Part shown: positions 52,116-64,000 of the stretch, piece after piece
Layout: each line of letters starts with the position of its first letter
Numbering within the stretch: the first letter of the stretch is position 1
Assembly: GCA_002105175.1 (NCBI GenBank)
Contig: MCGE01000006.1
Coordinates: 124,001-188,000 of the forward strand
DNA length: 64,000 nt
Source: Absidia repens
Taxonomy: Eukaryota; Mucoromycota; Mucoromycetes; Mucorales; Cunninghamellaceae
Direction of reading: 5' to 3'
Notes under the pieces: model-generated
The model's database searches: none
Told to the model about the DNA's origin: nothing
Seen by the model: only the letters and a program-made list of their open reading frames with translations
Program-made: the position numbers and the translations under genes

Positions 52116-52866
52116 TTTCCTTGCGCTCCTCTCGACCAGAACAACTTTCTGTACAATGGCTCATTAATTATATACCACCATTTTTCTTCTTAAAAGACTA
52201 GATGATTTTGGTTTCTTTTTATATTGCTTAATTGTTACGAAAATTAAAAGTTACAAAAAAAAACAACCCTGTTTTCAATCATCACAATGTAAAGCAGTAC
52301 AGCAACAACATTACCGGTAGAACTAGCGGATCGAGGATTTAATGCCCGTTGGGTTGCCCTGTTTGCATAATTTTTAAGATACCGCTAGTCACGCTTTGTT
52401 AAATGTGTGAGAGAACAACAAGTTTCAAAAGAAAATATCACTATTACCCTTTTTTATTTTTAGCGACGATGATTACAGTGGAAAGATGGTTTTACTATAA
52501 ATAATAATTAGGGGGAGCACCGAGGCTATTAGCTATTCAGGGGAAATTGACATGGTTCAAAATAGGACTTTCTATAGCATGGCAGGTCACACTGGTTGAA
52601 CACCAGCCGTGGCTATTAGCCCAAATTTGTACAGTATCTAAGGAGAAGGGGAGTGGGTGGGTGGAGTGGGTGGTCCGATGGGAATGAGTGGCAAAATGAT
52701 TAAACAAAAGGCGGAGTTAGAAGCATGAATGGGGAGTAGCTTCTGACAATTGAGTGGGATCATATTTTTTGCTTTTTTCTTTTCTCTTTTCTTTTTTATT
52801 TTTTTCCTGTTATTGATCTGAATACGTCGTTTTATCTTTATTCTTTGTGAAGATATACTTTTCAAT
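52116..52866. other. Divergent intergenic region between RhoGEF and Doa10 genes
   Basis: 751 bp without a supported gene. Contains GGAGTGGGTGGGTGGAGTGGG near 52650 and a long pyrimidine tract at 52768-52806 shortly before the Doa10 start, a likely initiator region. Confidence 0.5.
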
Positions 52867-55800
52867 ATGGATGAAGATCATGGTAAGAAATAGGAACCAT
52901 ATATCCAACGAGCTGCTCATGTTACTAACTTTTGAGTTTTGTGTGTGTATAGAAATATGTCGGGTTTGTAGGTGCGAGTCAACTGTCAAAAATCCCCTTT
53001 ATTACCCATGCAAGTGCGCTGGCAGCATTCGCTTTATACATCAGAATTGGTAACGGAAACACTTCATATAATTAATTTTTATACTGCGAACTAACTTGGA
53101 CATACTTTGTTTTACTTCTCTTTCATTCGTTACTCCAGTCTGTCAGAATGGCTTTCTCACAGCAAAAAAAAGTAAGTGATAAGACTCATATCTTTTTGAT
53201 GTGCGACCTGCTTATATGAACTTGCACTTTTTGTTCTTAGGCATTGTGAACTATGTGAACATCCATTTGTATTTACCCCGATTTACCGTCAAGATATGCC
53301 AGCCAAGATTCCCGCCTATATCCTTATCAAACAATGCTTCTATCGGTGTGGAACCATTATGGAAACAGGTTTTCGTGCCATAGTGGTTGCAATTGTATGG
53401 CTTGTTTTATTACCTTATATGACCTTGTGGAGCTGGCGTTTTTACTTTTGGTCGAGCGAAAGCTTTGGTGGTGGGGAATTTACATTTCTACAGCAACTCT
53501 CTTCGGAACAGCATCAGCAGGTACCTTTAAACAGCGACTCTATTTCTTCACCTCTAACATTATTTGATTATAACCTTCAGTAAGTTAAAAAAAAAGTAGT
53601 GCGACACATGTTTTATTTACCTATTTTGGATATATTTCATAGGAAATTCATGGCAGATTGCTTTGAGGGTCAGGTCATTACTCTTCTCATCATTGTGACT
53701 GTGGTTGCTGCTTATCTCTTCAGGGAATGGGTGGTCCAAAATACGCCGGTGGAAGTTGAACAAGAATCCGAAATTGAACAAGACGATTTAGAAATACTGG
53801 GTGACGACGATGAAATGAAGCCCTTCTCCCCATTAGCTCGACAGAAAGTGGCTGTAGATGTACTATTGACTGCCTTGGGCAACATGGATGATCATGGCGG
53901 CAGTGACAGCGTTATCGGCATTATAACAGCAACAAACGAAAAAAGAGACATCAAGTGTAAATTGAAGGATTTACAACTCGATTTACAGCATGAACTGGAA
54001 TATCAGCGAAAACATCACCAAGATCAGCACTTTCAACAACATCAACTCTTCAGTGACGACATGAACACACATTACATTGCTGGCAATAATTGTATCGACG
54101 ACTCTCATTATCAACCCACCGAAGACGACGATGACGAAGCTCAAATCGAATCCATGATGCGAAGTATAATGATCAAGGATCCAGCAGATGCGTTCAAACG
54201 ATACTCTTGGGACGATCTGCAAACCAGCAGCCAAAAACAACAACGACAATCTCCGATATCAAAACAAGGTAGACAAACTCCGTTCTCACCATTACCGATC
54301 AATACGATCTTTGACAACACGGAAACGACGATTATTGGCCGATCTTCAACCACGATGACTGCCCTCGAGGAAGAATGCGATCACACAATTTTGGCTTCAT
54401 TCTCACGCGAACAATGTGAATCTCCAATAATAAGCACGCGGACCGATTTGTACTGCCACCACCACCAACTTACCGAAAATAGAATGTCCACCCCGCAGAC
54501 AACATCATCATATGAAAAAAAGTATGACAGCACCCTCACAAACAACGACAACCTTGTTAGCAGCCCCTTAGAATCATCTTCCCAGATGCAGACTCAGGCA
54601 CCAGTGGTGACAGAGTCTGGCGACATCCATATGAAGCAAACACATCAGTCACCATTTCTACCTCATAACGATCCAAGGGATACGGAACGAATGGAACAAC
54701 ATGACAACAACAACAACAACAACAGCATCGGTATATATGATAGCCCTTTGGAAGTATTTGATATGAAAGACGATGAAGATGGAAATGATGCATTTGAGCT
54801 AGGCGACGATATTGATGGTCTACTGGAGGCAATTGGTATGCGCGGCAATCCATGGATATTACTTCAAAACTCTATCCTAGTGTGTGTCATGGTCAGTTTG
54901 TGTCTGGGTATCGCTATTTGGATTCCTTTGCTGACTGGTCGGTTGATTATTTTGGTAAAGGACAAAAAAGAAAAAATATATATATGCAAGAATTTCCTTT
55001 TTGGTCCACCCTACTTTGTTTATTTATCAATTTTTAATATTTTGGTTTAGGTTCACCCTATCAGTTTAATTGAACATGTGATCCATGCTCTGCGACATTT
55101 GATTGATCCCATCACTGGTGGCATTATTGATCGTTTATTGTTGGCTGCGAAAAATAGGAATGCGTCACTTCCTGATAAACTTGAATGTATCTTACCAAGC
55201 TTCATGGCTGTACTTGGATCTCTCACAAAGAATCAATACTCCCTACTGTTGCCCTTTTTGTCGCCATGGGCTCATCGTGACGGAGTACGACTTTCAGCCT
55301 CTGGTCATATGCTTTCTAGGAAAAATAGCACAACAACACTCATGATACAACACTCTTCGGCGAATCAGCAAATAATTCTTGGCATCAACCACTGGATTGG
55401 ACTGCTTTCGAACACAATGTACATCCTATTGGAAAATTTTGTTCAACGTTGGCACCTATTTGCGGTGGGAAAATGTGCGCTGGACCGTGGTATGTGTATC
55501 GCTGTAGGTTATGTCGCTTTGATAACTTTGGGCTCATGGTATTTATCACATCATCATCGTCAATGCGATTATGACAGGCTTTATCGTACAACGAGTGCGG
55601 GTATCAAGGAACTCTTACGACAACAAGGCATCTTCTTCAAGGTTTTTTCCTTTATTATGCTTGAATTGGTATTACTTCCTATTATTTGTGGTATTCTTTT
55701 GGATATGGCGACTTTACCTTTGATCGAAAATTCTTCTATATCTACTCGCTGGGATTTTACTGTGGCTCATCCTTACTGTGGGTGTTTCCTGCACTGGTTT

Positions 55801-57868
55801 GCCGGCACTGGCTTTATGTTCCATTTTGCGATGTTTGTCAAGCAATGTCGTGAAGTTGTTCGTCCTGGTGTGATGTGGTTTATTCGTGACCCCAACGACC
55901 CTCGGTTTTACCCAGTTCAGGAAATCATGGAACGACCACTGCTTCTCCTACTTCGCAAGCTATGTACCGGCGCATTGATATATCTGGCATTGATTGTACT
56001 GGGAATGGGAACTGTGACTTGGATTGTTGGTCAATATACTAGCGTTTATCCTCTTCGATGGTCATTCAAGTATGTGCTTTGTTATAAAGTAAAAACTACA
56101 TGTAAAAGGGGAGTGTTTATTTACTAATAGTTCCTTATTTTATAGTGAACCTCTATCAACGCTAGCTATCGACATACTGGCAATACAATTTTTGATTCCT
56201 CTTTTGGTTGCTTATACCAAGCCTCGTGACTTTTCCAAGCAGGTTCTGAAGATATGGTGGCACACAGCATCGCGCTGGCTACGATTATCCTCTTTTATGT
56301 TTGGCAAACGATATCCAGGTGAGGAAGGCTCCTTTATTCGACATACAATGATGACATGGCTACCTTGTGAGAAGCCATCCGTTTTGGTTCCTGACAACTC
56401 TACTTTATCGTCACATGAAAATTACTGCATCAACACCAATGTCTCATTCAAAATGGATGGCCAATTAGTGCGTGTACCTAATCGGGATGGTATGATGGTA
56501 CACTCCAAAAGAAACATGATTGTGCCTATTGACCCTGTTACACTAGAACCTCTCGATCCGATGGAAAAATACTTTGGGCACCCTACATCTACTGAAGTAA
56601 ATGGTGGTAGTGAAGAATATAACACCACCATAGTGTATGTTCCACCTCAATTCAAGCTTCGAGTAAGATACAACAAAATTTTGACTGGAAATGGAAAAAA
56701 AATATTCACCAACACTCTTGTTTTTAATTTGTTATGGTTAGGTTGCCTTATTCCTATTCTTGATGTGGTTCTCTGGCTCTGTTATGACTTGCTCTGTTAC
56801 TGTTGCTCCATGTAAGTGTTTGATTATATTGAGGAATGAAACATTAGTGGAACTCACATGGTTTTGTCGTTGGGGGGTTTTTTTTAGTACTTTTGGGAAG
56901 ATTTATATTCGCAACTTACGTCGCTCCGATCAAAACTGTGCATGACCTTTACTCGTTTGTTCTAGGTGCATATGTGATGGTGCTTTTGAGCAGAGCATTC
57001 GATTGGCTTGCTCGGGTATATGATTACTTCATCAATCATCGCGATCAGGTAGGGTGGTTATATCTGTTGGACAAGGCCCAGTCTTACCTACAACAAAAAA
57101 TGGCAAATGTAAGTGGCATTGGCAAAGAAAGAAAATTATATCCTTGGTCCAAAATGAACCTCATATTCACTTATACTTTATACCCGCGTCTTTTTTTTTT
57201 TTTTTTTTATAAAAAAAAAAACAAGGGATGCAAGTTTATTTATTTGACATTGACAATTGGGTGGATGATCCCTTTGCTTGTAGGAGTGGCAGTTGACCTC
57301 TATGTCTTTATTCCCATTCGATACGCAAAAGCAAGTCACTATACATTAGCGATTCATCTATCGGAAGATTGGCTATTTGGAGTTGTTTGCATTGGTATGG
57401 TCTACGGCACTATTTATATTTTACCCGTCAATACGTGGCAAAAGTCACTTGATCGATACCTTGCCGATGGATTGACAGCATTAAATATCTGGACATTGAC
57501 GACCGCGCATCTTGGACCTTGGATTTTTGGTGCTCTGTGTACAATTTTTGTCCCTGGTGGACTGGCCTGTATTTTAATCTATCTATTAGGTAACTAAACT
57601 TTGGAGAAGATCGAAATATAAATATCATTTGGTACGATACCTTACACACCATATTTTTTCTTATTTTGTAGATGTACAACATGCGCCTGTGAAAATGATG
57701 GTCTTCCGGTGTGTTTACCCCATTGTATTGTGCATGGTTATGATGCTATTAGCTGTTATTTTAGGGATCAAATTGGCTAACCTATGGATGCGGTCAATTA
57801 AAGATGACACTTATCTTATTGGAAAACAATTACACAACTTTGGTGGCCATTTGGGAAATGAAAATTAG
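52867..57868 (+). CDS. SSM4: Doa10/MARCH6-type ERAD E3 ubiquitin ligase (1394 aa, 11 exons)
   Basis: Exons 52867-52882, 52953-53049, 53139-53171, 53241-53579, 53643-54954, 55051-56069, 56146-56662, 56742-56811, 56888-57108, 57226-57589 and 57672-57868 (4185 bp, in frame). The N-terminus carries a RING-CH (C4HC3) finger from Cys8: [42 protein letters not shown]. About 14 hydrophobic segments follow, the number known for Doa10, interrupted by a large acidic, Gln/His/Asn-rich cytosolic loop (about residues 190-560). This ligase sits in the ER and inner nuclear membrane and ubiquitinates misfolded or degron-bearing proteins with Ubc6/Ubc7-type E2s. Length is close to yeast Doa10 (about 1300). Symbol by orthology. 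Confidence 0.95.
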
Positions 57869-57980
57869 AAATATAAGGGTTGCTTGTCATTCTAGGTTTT
57901 ATTAGACTACCTTCTCCCCATTTATCCTCTCCTCCATTCTCCTTCATTTATTATGTAGATACATGAAATTTTGATTTGAA

Positions 57981-57986
57981 TAAAAT
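57981..57986 (+). terminator. Poly(A) signal of the Doa10 gene
   Basis: AATAAA 113 bp after the stop at 57868, followed by TATATCACTTTTTGTACAG. Confidence 0.55.
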
Positions 57987-58140
57987 ATATCACTTTTTGT
58001 ACAGAATTAGTTTATGTCTTTGCAATAAGGAACATCATTTGGCTAGCATATTATGTGAACTAATAACAAATGTATTCTTGTCGGTCCCAAGTCGTTTAAC
58101 TGAGTTTTTTGTCTTACATTGATAAAGCTCTGATTATCTT

Positions 58141-58620
58141 GGACTAGTATTAGACTTTGAATCAAGGCTATTCTGAATAATACAATACAAACATACAAGG
58201 GGGAAAGTCTCTCATTTTGGATTCGGTATCTGGGAACCACCTTTAGATTGGCCTTCACGTTATAGATGAGTGTCATATAACCGTTATTAGTTTACCTTAA
58301 TATTATCATAGTGGCTATTGGTATATCCCAATATTTGAAAAAGATTTACCTTGCGTTTTTACCTTTAGTTTCTATCTCTCTCATATGTTCAGTTTGCCTC
58401 CTACAGTACATCCTTTTTTTTTTTTTTTTTTGTTATCTTCATCTTCTACTTGTTTCTTTAAATTAGTGTTGACTACCCCAGTTTTTGTGATTTTATTACA
58501 TATGATACGTTTCAATAAAATATGTCTTTTATTTTTAAATACTGACCCTGATTCATCTTGTGTATCAGATTCCTGCTTTCCGATCAAACCACACTCTGAA
58601 TATATGTAGGATATATAGCA
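58141..58620 (+). repeat. Family R unit M (diverged)
   Basis: GGACTAGTATTAGACTTTG, then ACATACAAGGGGGAAAGTCT and CATTTTGGATTCGG: same order as the core, but diverged. A TAGTGTTGACTACCCC module and TTTCAATAAAATATGTC follow (about 58467-58525). Confidence 0.6.
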
Positions 58621-59245
58621 TATTACCGACCAGTCCTTTCCACTCGTCTCAAGTGTATTTCAAACAATATTTTGAGATAAAAAGTGTGTTAAATATTCAA
58701 TTATTTTTTTTATTGCTTGTATGTAATAGACAATAATCATCGGCAATAAACCATACTAAACTATGTCAGACCACTTTTCAATATATAGTATCAGTACGTA
58801 GCTGATAATAGCTTGATAAATAAAACATACTGACACCTCCAAAGGGGTCGATGGCAAAGTGAAAAAAAAGAGCATGTGCTCATAACTACTACGTCAAATT
58901 TTCTTGCAAAACGTTTTCTGTTTTTGCCTTGCGAAATCCGCCCAGAATGTCAACGAGAATAGAGAAGGCCCACAAATAACGATGTCAGCGCAAAAATAAA
59001 ATTGCATCATATTGTGGTCAACATTGTTATGTTATACCTACCTATTCAATAGTCTTCAGGGACCATATTTGTGTTTTTTCATCGAAATGAAAAAGGTTGA
59101 ATTGCGGTTCAGGTGAAACCCACACATAGCTTTCACACCCCGCACACATGAATTTTATTTCGCCCCTTTCTTATTTTTCATTCTTTCTTCTCTCTTTTTT
59201 TTTTCATCATTCAACTTCTTTGAGGTTTTGATGGACGTAGATTAG
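58621..59245. other. Intergenic spacer
   Basis: No supported gene. A T/C tract (59189-59205) precedes the next family R core. Confidence 0.4.
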
Positions 59246-60230
59246 CGTCAGGATTAGTTTAGAAGGGATTTCAACGAAATGATTACAAGATGCATGGGGA
59301 ACCCCTTTCATTTTGGAAACAGGATTTGTGACAACAGTTAGTATGCTTTTCAAAGCCTTCATTACATTAGTTTAGTGCTACTTTGGCTATATTTTGAATA
59401 AAACTATGCTTTTGTTTTATTTACTGCAATGAAAATGTTACTAGTAGTCTTTCTCAAGTCTTGCGCTATAGATTCGCTGTTTACTATCATCATCTCCCTC
59501 TTGTGATTAGTGGTGACGGCTGCTATGCTTCAATAAAAGATAATAGTATTTCCTATATCTTATACAGTATATTAGTTTCCGCCCTTTAGTTTAGTGTTGA
59601 CCATTCTTCAGATCTCACTTTAGTTTCCCTCATGCATGCACCAAGAGATCCTTCCATTATATCACATGTTATAACAAACCCGTCCACTTTAGTTTTAGTA
59701 TATACCAATGTCCTTTAATAAAAAAGTTCTATTCTATGACTCATCGTGTAATAAATAATTTTGCTACTGTACTGGTTTATGGATGTCCTACCAAACATTT
59801 TCCTTCTAGTTCAAACTATGGTTACATTTTCCTCCAATAGTTAGTAGTCTTTGATCAATGACTATTGAATATAGTCATTTTACATACTGCTTGATCAATT
59901 TCAAATAAATGAATATAAGGTACGCTGTGTGGGTAACCGTCACTATAAAGCATTTTCACACAGCTTTCTAGATGATCTATAACCGTTTATCTCATCTCCT
60001 TTGAGGTATAGAGGCCAGTTGATAGTTCGAGGTCGTTTGGTATGATGTATAATCGTATTCTCACTTTACCATTCACATCAGGCAAGCTGGATCGTGTCAC
60101 AAAAGCGACATTTGCTGGACTGGACACATTGTATATATCCGTCTCGCTATTATTATTTTCCCATACACGTATATATATATATATATATACAATACAGTGC
60201 ATGGTATGGGATACAATAATAATAAAAATA
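59246..60230 (+). repeat. Family R unit D
   Basis: Core at 59246-59325 (GTCAGGATTAGTTTAGAAGG, GATGCATGGGGAACCCC). Tail: TTGAATAAAACTATGC (about 59393), GTGGTGACGGCTGCTATGC with TTCAATAAAAG (about 59510-59540), GTGTTGACCATTCTTC (about 59593), CCTTTAATAAAAAAG (about 59713). It also has an (AT)n tract at 60168-60189. It faces unit H. Confidence 0.75.
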
Positions 60231-60599
60231 ATGGATCAAAGAGAGTCTCAAAGAGTTGCCTATTAAGGTGCAAAATGACGGGAATTGTGAAATTGAATAC
60301 GGTGTTATAGAGTCCAGTAAGGACCTACGTTAGCGATATCTGGAAGACCAACACTTTTGTGAAAAATATTGATTGTTGGCTGTGAAATACCGTAATTGGA
60401 ATAACGATTTTTTTTAGCGGGCTTGTCATCGTCTACTTGAATGCAAATTTATATAGGCGAGAGATGGTGCATTGAGCAATTACTATCAAAGATAGAGTAG
60501 ATATAGAAAATATTTTGTTTTAAATTCAAAGCACTGAGAATAGTATGTAAAGTGGCAGAGGACCAAACTTAAATAAGCAGCACGTCCAGGCCGGTGGGG

Positions 60600-61536
60600 G
60601 CTATTCTGGCGGCCGGTTCTTGGTTGATTGATATAAAATGTCAAAGCTAGAATAACACCAGCCATTCACATCAAATGACCTACACTTGTCAATCAGACGC
60701 TCTGGGAGGTGGCAGAGAGTACCTTACGAGGTATCTACACTGGCCGACATTTTAAAAGACAAACTCATGAATTATTTTTTACTGTGATGATGTCCTAGCA
60801 AAGAAAAATACTCTGAGATATAGTTCGGTAACATAATTGGCCGGGTAGGAATAGAATAACCTTTGATAGTGAATGATCTAGAATTTTCACTGTGCTGAAG
60901 TGGGGTAGATAAGGCGGAGGGAAAGAGCTAGAACGCAAGTGTTGTGGGCACGCTTAAAAAATAGCAACAGCAATATCTATGCTTACTATGTAATGGGTCA
61001 GAAGTTGGTAAAGATAAAAGACATATTTTATTGAAGCATTACAGCAGGCACTAAACTACTGGGAAAGGGTTCATCGTGAAAAGGAATCTATTGGGAAGTA
61101 GAATGAGGAAGACTATTGGGAGATCTGAGGAACGATCAACGTGAATCTAATGAGACAAGTCTAAAAATAATTCCAAAATATTGCACAAGATACAGGAAAG
61201 ACAAACGGGATGTCATTTATTGAAGCATAGCAATGGTCAATAATAATTAAAAAGGGTGACGATTGTAAAACGAAAATCTAGTTTACTCTTCAGTACAGTA
61301 CAAGTTCTGAAAGAGACTAATGAGACATTTCTTATTGAAGATGTAAAAAGAGATATATTTTATTCAGACGTATAAACAAACTATGGACAAACTAACGCTG
61401 AACAAAGCTAACGAAGGGCTTCAGAAAGCCAACTAATGGTGGTCATAAATCCTTCATCCAAAATGAAAGGACTTCCCCATGCATCTAGTAATCCCTGAGC
61501 TGAAAACCCTTCTAAACTAATCCTGACACTGATCTA
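60600..61536 (-). repeat. Family R unit H
   Basis: Core at 61446-61536 (complement of GTGTCAGGATTAGTTTAGAA and GCATGGGGAAGTCC). Minus-strand tail: GAATAAAATATATC (about 61360), ATTGACCATTGCTATGC with TTCAATAAA (about 61210-61245), GATCGTTCC module (about 61135), TGCTTCAATAAAATATGTC (about 61020-61045). The far tail near 60640-60710 aligns with unit G. Pyrimidine tract in sense at 61568-61620. Confidence 0.75.
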
Positions 61537-64000
61537 AGTCCATCAAAACCCCATAGAAGTTGAATGGTAAAAAAAAAGAAAAAGAAATAAAAAAGAAAAA
61601 AAGAAAGAAAAAGGAAAAGAAAAATTGAAAAACTGGAAAATTAAAAATAGAAAACCATATGACGCGGAGTGCGAATTACGATTATACGACGTGCTAAGAA
61701 ATGGCAGCTAGTCCTAAGAATTGTCCAGCATCCCATCAAAGTGAAGTTTTTTTTTTTGGAAATGTGGGAATGATTGAATCCCACAAAATCTCTTTTTAGA
61801 ACTTAAGAGTACGAGATAGTAATGTTCCGGGTCCTTCTCCTTGGACACAGTCGTTGTGCTCAGCCCTACATCAAGGGAAAAGGTAGGGGGAATGAGCTAA
61901 CTGGTAAGTTCTTTTTTATATATAAATATATAATAAATCATACATATTGTCTCTCATCGTTTTGAATTTGGTACATTTCCACATCTTGTATTTCATTTTC
62001 TAATGCGCGCTATGTATCATACTGATTGTCCATTCGATATTACCCATCCCATTGCACACGGAGTTTTCAAAAGCATGAATCAAAGCGTAGATTCACCTTT
62101 TCCTAGATAATAATTATCATGCCGCCCTAAATTTTCCAATTTCCATTCATTAGATGATTTAGTTTTGGACTGTTGTGTTTCGTAATGACGATTCCACAGC
62201 ATATCTGCATGTAGTTCATTATGACATCTGTGCCACGTTTACTCGGGAAATGACTTTATTTGTGTATAGTGTACAACGGAAGTGTTCCCTATAATGATCC
62301 TTACTTATCATTCGCCAGTAGATCTTATCGGCGATTGAATTGTTTTTTTTTTCAAGCTAGCGGTGCGGTCGCATGGCAAATAAGAAAAAAAAAAAAACTT
62401 TTTGACAATAGGAATAAACAATCAAAAGATATAGATAGTACAACCATCATCTGCTTTTCCATTTTTGAAAAGGCCATCTTTAATTAAATCAGAAACAAGT
62501 AGTGTATATATCGATCTATATCTCGCTGCGAGCCGAAAGGCTAAGTGTTAATTTTTCATCCTAATCACATTCTTAATGAATGCAGTGAATGGTCAATCGC
62601 CAAAAGTAATGGATCCTTCCGTAGACCACAAATAGTTGGCATAGATACGATTTTGAGCATTTATCATCGAGTAATAAAATTCAACGGGAGGCAAACTAAA
62701 TTTGGATGGTCTCCCGGAAAAAGTTCAAGGAACAATAACAATGAATAATAAAATATGACGAGACCCTATTATGCTTGACACTATTTTTTTCCGCCCCACA
62801 TTAAAAAAGACAAATTTGTCCCTGAGGTTTAGTCTATGTTAAAAGTCCGCCGGCAAATATTTTTGTCGAGTCATGGCGTTGTCATCCAAAAAAGCTCACT
62901 CTCCTAAACTGTTTGGACTGGGAAACATCACCAATTAAGAAGTGTCTTTTGTACATTTACCTTTATTTCTCCTATCTTCTACACTGCACAGGAGGACGCA
63001 TGTAATATTTATACAGTATGCATGATCACAACAGATAAATCAAATTACAGGATGACGATCTCCGTCTAGCCTTGAATGAAATGACCGTTCTATTCGTCTT
63101 ATTGACAAATGATGTAGTCATGGTAGAAAAAAGGATAGACTGTCAATCAGGGAAAAATAAGAACATTGCCTAATACAGCTTCTAGTATTATCATATTGTC
63201 CACTTGCGGAGATGAATTCTAAGGAACGGATGGGTATGATAGCATGGCCCAGGCCGGTTTTTTTTTCCCACAAGATAGCCTAATCTGAATTAATGTCCTC
63301 CTCGTCTCATCGTTGCCATCTCCTTCATCGACGCAATTTTCCAAGGGAAGAAATCCACGTTGTAGAATTGAAATGCCGATACTCATGATATCATTCAAAA
63401 GAGAGAACAATGGCATCTTTAAAGAAGAACACATAACCTAGAGTCAAAAAAAAGTCGATAAAAATAATAAAAATCCCGCCAATTTTAACTTTCGCGTGGC
63501 AATTATCATTATCATAAAGTAAAATAGAGAGACAGCCAAATGTAACGCAAAAAGCAGAAAAAGGGTTAAAGCTGATTAAGCTGCAACGTGGCAACCCATT
63601 GGTGAAACTCGACAAAAAATAGATTATTTCCAACTATAGAAGGTTGTGTCGTTTTTCTTAACTTCCAGTGTTCCCGGAACGAAAAAAAGAAATGGCACGT
63701 TCGTTTTTAGATGTTTCCTTGTATTGTGCACACCACACTCTCTGCAGACACAATGGATTGTGAAGGCGCATTTTAATCCCCGATTGACAAGTAACTCTTT
63801 TTGGCATCGCTACCCATTTTCACCATCATTACCCTATATTAAACTTGACGGTTTTCCTATGAAATACAAAGAACGTATAATTATCGGTAGTTTACTTTTT
63901 ATATTGGTATAGTCTATGTACTACTCTTAGATATAGAGAAACAGGTTTTCTTTTTCGGAAGAGGAAGGGGGGTCTATTTCCCTTAACTAGGGCAAAAAGG
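61537..64000. other. Terminal region without a supported gene
   Basis: Frames of 60-90 codons occur on both strands (for example minus 63391-63633, hydrophobic; plus 63646-63912), but none has a recognisable domain, convincing splice partners or codon pattern. A two-exon minus-strand gene using an acceptor near 63440 is conceivable but no good donor was found. Confidence 0.4.

Noticed and set aside
1960..61480. Conserved peptide start MGKPFHFG in many family R cores
   Set aside because: The frames end after 7-60 codons at different places, and changes at the DNA level alter the residues freely (P to S or R, K to N or E), so selection on a peptide is not supported.
63219..63912. Possible small genes near the right end (minus 63219-63633, plus 63646-63912)
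   Set aside because: No domain, no convincing donor/acceptor pair and no codon pattern beyond chance.

Overview
The window reads as a chromosomal segment of a filamentous fungus, most likely Mucoromycota (Mucorales-like). The genes are rich in short GT-AG introns, spacers are AT-rich, the protein families are typically fungal, and the mobile DNA is dominated by chromodomain-bearing Ty3/Gypsy retrotransposons. The phylum call is inference; the eukaryotic gene architecture is seen directly. Coordinates of spliced genes were built by hand from splice signals and checked for reading-frame closure.

Region 1, about 1-25.8 kb, holds almost no host genes. It starts with a truncated chromovirus (5' LTR and partial gag, minus strand). 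At 4.1-16.4 kb there is a four-level nest: an old LTR was hit by a Mutator-type MITE (9-bp target duplication), the MITE by a minus-strand chromovirus (GCAAT duplication), and that element, inside its integrase core, by an intact plus-strand chromovirus (GTCCT duplication). Two solo LTRs of a third family sit at 2.4 and 22.2 kb in opposite orientations, each with its own 5-bp duplication. At 24.1-25.1 kb a TIR element with a TA duplication interrupts a repeat copy. The rest is a G/C-skewed minisatellite, a 14-bp tandem repeat, a ~117-bp satellite, a two-hairpin module, and many copies of an unrecognised ~1 kb dispersed family, called family R here.

Region 2, about 25.9-57.9 kb, is gene-rich. 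In order: a Tctex-type dynein light chain (+), an M16 metallopeptidase of 24 exons (-), a large low-complexity coiled-coil protein (-), an HSL-type alpha/beta hydrolase (+), separase in 27 exons (+), a small UPF0132/DUF4870-like membrane protein (+), a DH-PH RhoGEF (-), and a Doa10/MARCH6-type ERAD ubiquitin ligase (+). All models keep an open frame through every junction. The genes have unrelated housekeeping roles (microtubule motor, proteolysis, lipid or ester hydrolysis, chromatid separation, Rho signalling, ER quality control); nothing suggests a cluster or operon.

Region 3, about 57.9-64 kb, is intergenic and again dominated by family R, including two copies facing each other (59.2-60.2 and 60.6-61.5 kb). 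Beyond 61.5 kb no gene could be supported.

The most novel items are family R (at least 13 copies on both strands with a conserved ~75-nt core, an upstream pyrimidine tract and serial AATAAA modules) and a shared LTR/primer-binding-site complementarity that suggests self-primed reverse transcription in all three chromoviruses.
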